Of a stretch of DNA of 15,181 nt, positions 13,907 through 15,181 are shown in pieces. A program made the position numbers and the translations under genes. Under the pieces are notes generated by a model. That model was not told the DNA's origin, did no database searches, and saw only the letters and a list, made by a program, of their open reading frames with translations. This DNA comes from Clostridia bacterium. GTDB lineage: Bacteria > Bacillota_A > Clostridia > Oscillospirales > CAG-272. The stretch lies in the NCBI GenBank assembly GCA_017529175.1, contig JAFXNX010000319.1, positions 1-15,181 on the forward strand, given 5' to 3'. The number at the start of each line of letters is the position of its first letter. Position 1 is the first letter of the stretch.

Positions 13907-15181
13907 ATGAGGAAAGGATACGGATCTATCACGCTGAAGCGCGCGGCAAAATCGACTTTCGCGCTTATCCTTACACTCCTTATGCTCTCGGGACACCTTC
14001 CGTTTGCTTCATTTATTACGGAGGTCAAAGCGGCGTCCGTTCAGCCGACTTACAGATGGGAATACGTCGACAGTATCGACTATGCCGACACAGGCGCTAC
14101 GACGTATCTTATCGTAAACTCAAATACCGCCGGATCCGCATACGCAGTATCGGTACCGGACGGCACCGGTGAGCGCGGCAACGCCGACCGCGTAGCGGTA
14201 ACGATAAACTCCGGAAGCCCGGTTTATATCAACGACAGCTCGGCTCTTAAAAACTGCGAGTTTACAATCAACTCCGGAATGACTCCGTCGATCAACTATT
14301 CAAACTCAAACTATAACTCTTCAAGAACTTTTATGTTCAATAATCCTAAAACCGGAGCTTGGCTTTACAACGACGCGCCTGATAAAGTCGAGAGCGCGTC
14401 CGACATTGCGACAGGAAGGATCAAGGTCACGTACGACCCGTACGTTGACGGGTATCCCGCTGCGACGAGAATGGTTTACGCTGCAAACACGACGTCGTTT
14501 CAGACAGCAAACGCCGTCAATGTTTCGAATACTACGGTTTCAACCCATAATAAATACGTCAAACTTTACGCAAAACAAAAAACTGATCCTAAGGCGACGC
14601 TCTATTTTCCCGGCGGCGTTCCGACTTCGACTTTTCCGTACTGCTCCGTTGTTTATTACACCTACGGTATCGGTACGAACAGAAGCTACCGTTTTGATCT
14701 GAACGGGTCGACCACAAATACGTTTTATTTCCCGGGGATGGCCAAAGGATGGTATGCGCAGCAGGGATTTCTTTCGTCTCCGACCTCCGGCGGGTACACG
14801 TGGGCGTCCGGTTCATGGGCTGGAGCCGGAACCGTAACGTCTGCGACTTTTCACTGGGCATATAACAGTACGCTCACACAATCCGACGGCTCGTATTTTG
14901 ATCTTTCAAGCATATTATTTTTCAAAAACTCATACGCGGGACGCGTCGCCACAAAGTCGATGCTTATAAGGTGTTATAACGCCGCCGATACCAGCGGATC
15001 AGCTTCAAGAGCTTTCGGATATTATCCTTCTCATAGATATCTCTTCTGCCAGTTTGCAACTCAGTATACAAATTCATCCAATACCCAAAGCGGAGATGAC
15101 TATCTGAAGTCCAATGCAGTAATTTGCGCGACCGGCGCGCGTGCGAATTACGCGACAGGTACAGACAATACCGAAGAATAC
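13907..15181 (+). CDS. Secreted protein of unknown function, 5' part only
   Basis: The frame is open from ATG at 13907 to the window edge (425 codons, no stop). GGAGG lies 8 nt before the ATG. Residues 1-42 form a signal peptide: MRKGYGSITLKRAAK, a hydrophobic stretch, then TEVKA before the likely cut. The mature part is rich in Thr, Ser, Asn, Tyr and Gly and low in charge, as in beta-rich surface proteins. I do not recognise a family. Visible landmarks are PVYINDSSALKNCEFTINSG (about residues 105-124), TLYFPGG near 230, and FYFPGMAKGWYAQQGF (about 274-289). The two YFPG segments hint at related beta units. No Cys/His repeats, cohesin or dockerin appear in the visible part; any anchoring motif would lie outside. 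The neighbouring secreted proteins suggest a surface or extracellular role. Confidence 0.85.
   Translation, partial: MRKGYGSITLKRAAKSTFALILTLLMLSGHLPFASFITEVKAASVQPTYRWEYVDSIDYADTGATTYLIVNSNTAGSAYAVSVPDGTGERGNADRVAVTINSGSPVYINDSSALKNCEFTINSGMTPSINYSNSNYNSSRTFMFNNPKTGAWLYNDAPDKVESASDIATGRIKVTYDPYVDGYPAATRMVYAANTTSFQTANAVNVSNTTVSTHNKYVKLYAKQKTDPKATLYFPGGVPTSTFPYCSVVYYTYGIGTNRSYRFDLNGSTTNTFYFPGMAKGWYAQQGFLSSPTSGGYTWASGSWAGAGTVTSATFHWAYNSTLTQSDGSYFDLSSILFFKNSYAGRVATKSMLIRCYNAADTSGSASRAFGYYPSHRYLFCQFATQYTNSSNTQSGDDYLKSNAVICATGARANYATGTDNTEEY

Overview
The window looks like chromosomal DNA from an anaerobic low-to-mid GC Gram-positive bacterium (Bacillota, class Clostridia; probably an uncultured gut, rumen or digester lineage). 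The grounds are the gene order rimP-nusA-ylxR-ylxQ-infB, which is the Firmicutes form of the nusA operon, the strong sigma-A-type promoters with AT-rich spacers, GGAGG-like ribosome sites, a NusA that ends after its KH domains, and secreted proteins with cohesin-like and dockerin modules. No tRNA, rRNA, insertion sequence or CRISPR array was seen.

Left third (1-6362, minus strand): two tandem paralogous genes for large secreted modular proteins. The left one (1-3561) is open at the window edge: it reads without a stop for 1187 codons and its C-terminus is missing. The right one (3791-6268, 825 aa) is complete. Both have a signal peptide, two LamG-like/concanavalin-type modules, short Cys/His repeats of about 40 residues, and a cohesin-like module followed by more repeats. 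The complete protein ends in a dockerin. Each gene has its own promoter, and a strong terminator lies between them. The Cys/His repeats have expanded from 2 copies before the cohesin in the short paralog to 14 in the long one.

Middle (6407-7601, plus strand): one gene for a Gfo/Idh/MocA-fold protein whose motifs resemble the NAD-dependent GH109 glycosidases. It has its own consensus promoter and is divergent from the 825-aa surface protein. A perfect 18-bp stem terminator separates it from the convergent infB.

Core operon (7673-12783, minus strand): rimP, nusA, ylxR, ylxQ and infB, tightly spaced (9 to 51 nt gaps, and a 4-nt ATGA overlap for ylxR/ylxQ), read from one promoter with a hairpin-containing leader. 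The operon ends at infB; rbfA, which often follows, is absent here.

Right end (12801-15181, plus strand): a membrane-anchored N-acetylmuramoyl-L-alanine amidase (Amidase_2) divergent from rimP, then a terminator, a C-rich tract that could form a G-quadruplex on the minus strand, and the 5' part (425 codons) of another secreted protein of unknown function, open at the right edge.

The secreted proteins and the amidase point to cell-surface or extracellular work. The two paralogs carry cohesin-like modules, and the complete one also has a dockerin, so they could assemble into extracellular chains. This is inference. The Cys/His repeat is the least explained structure in the window.
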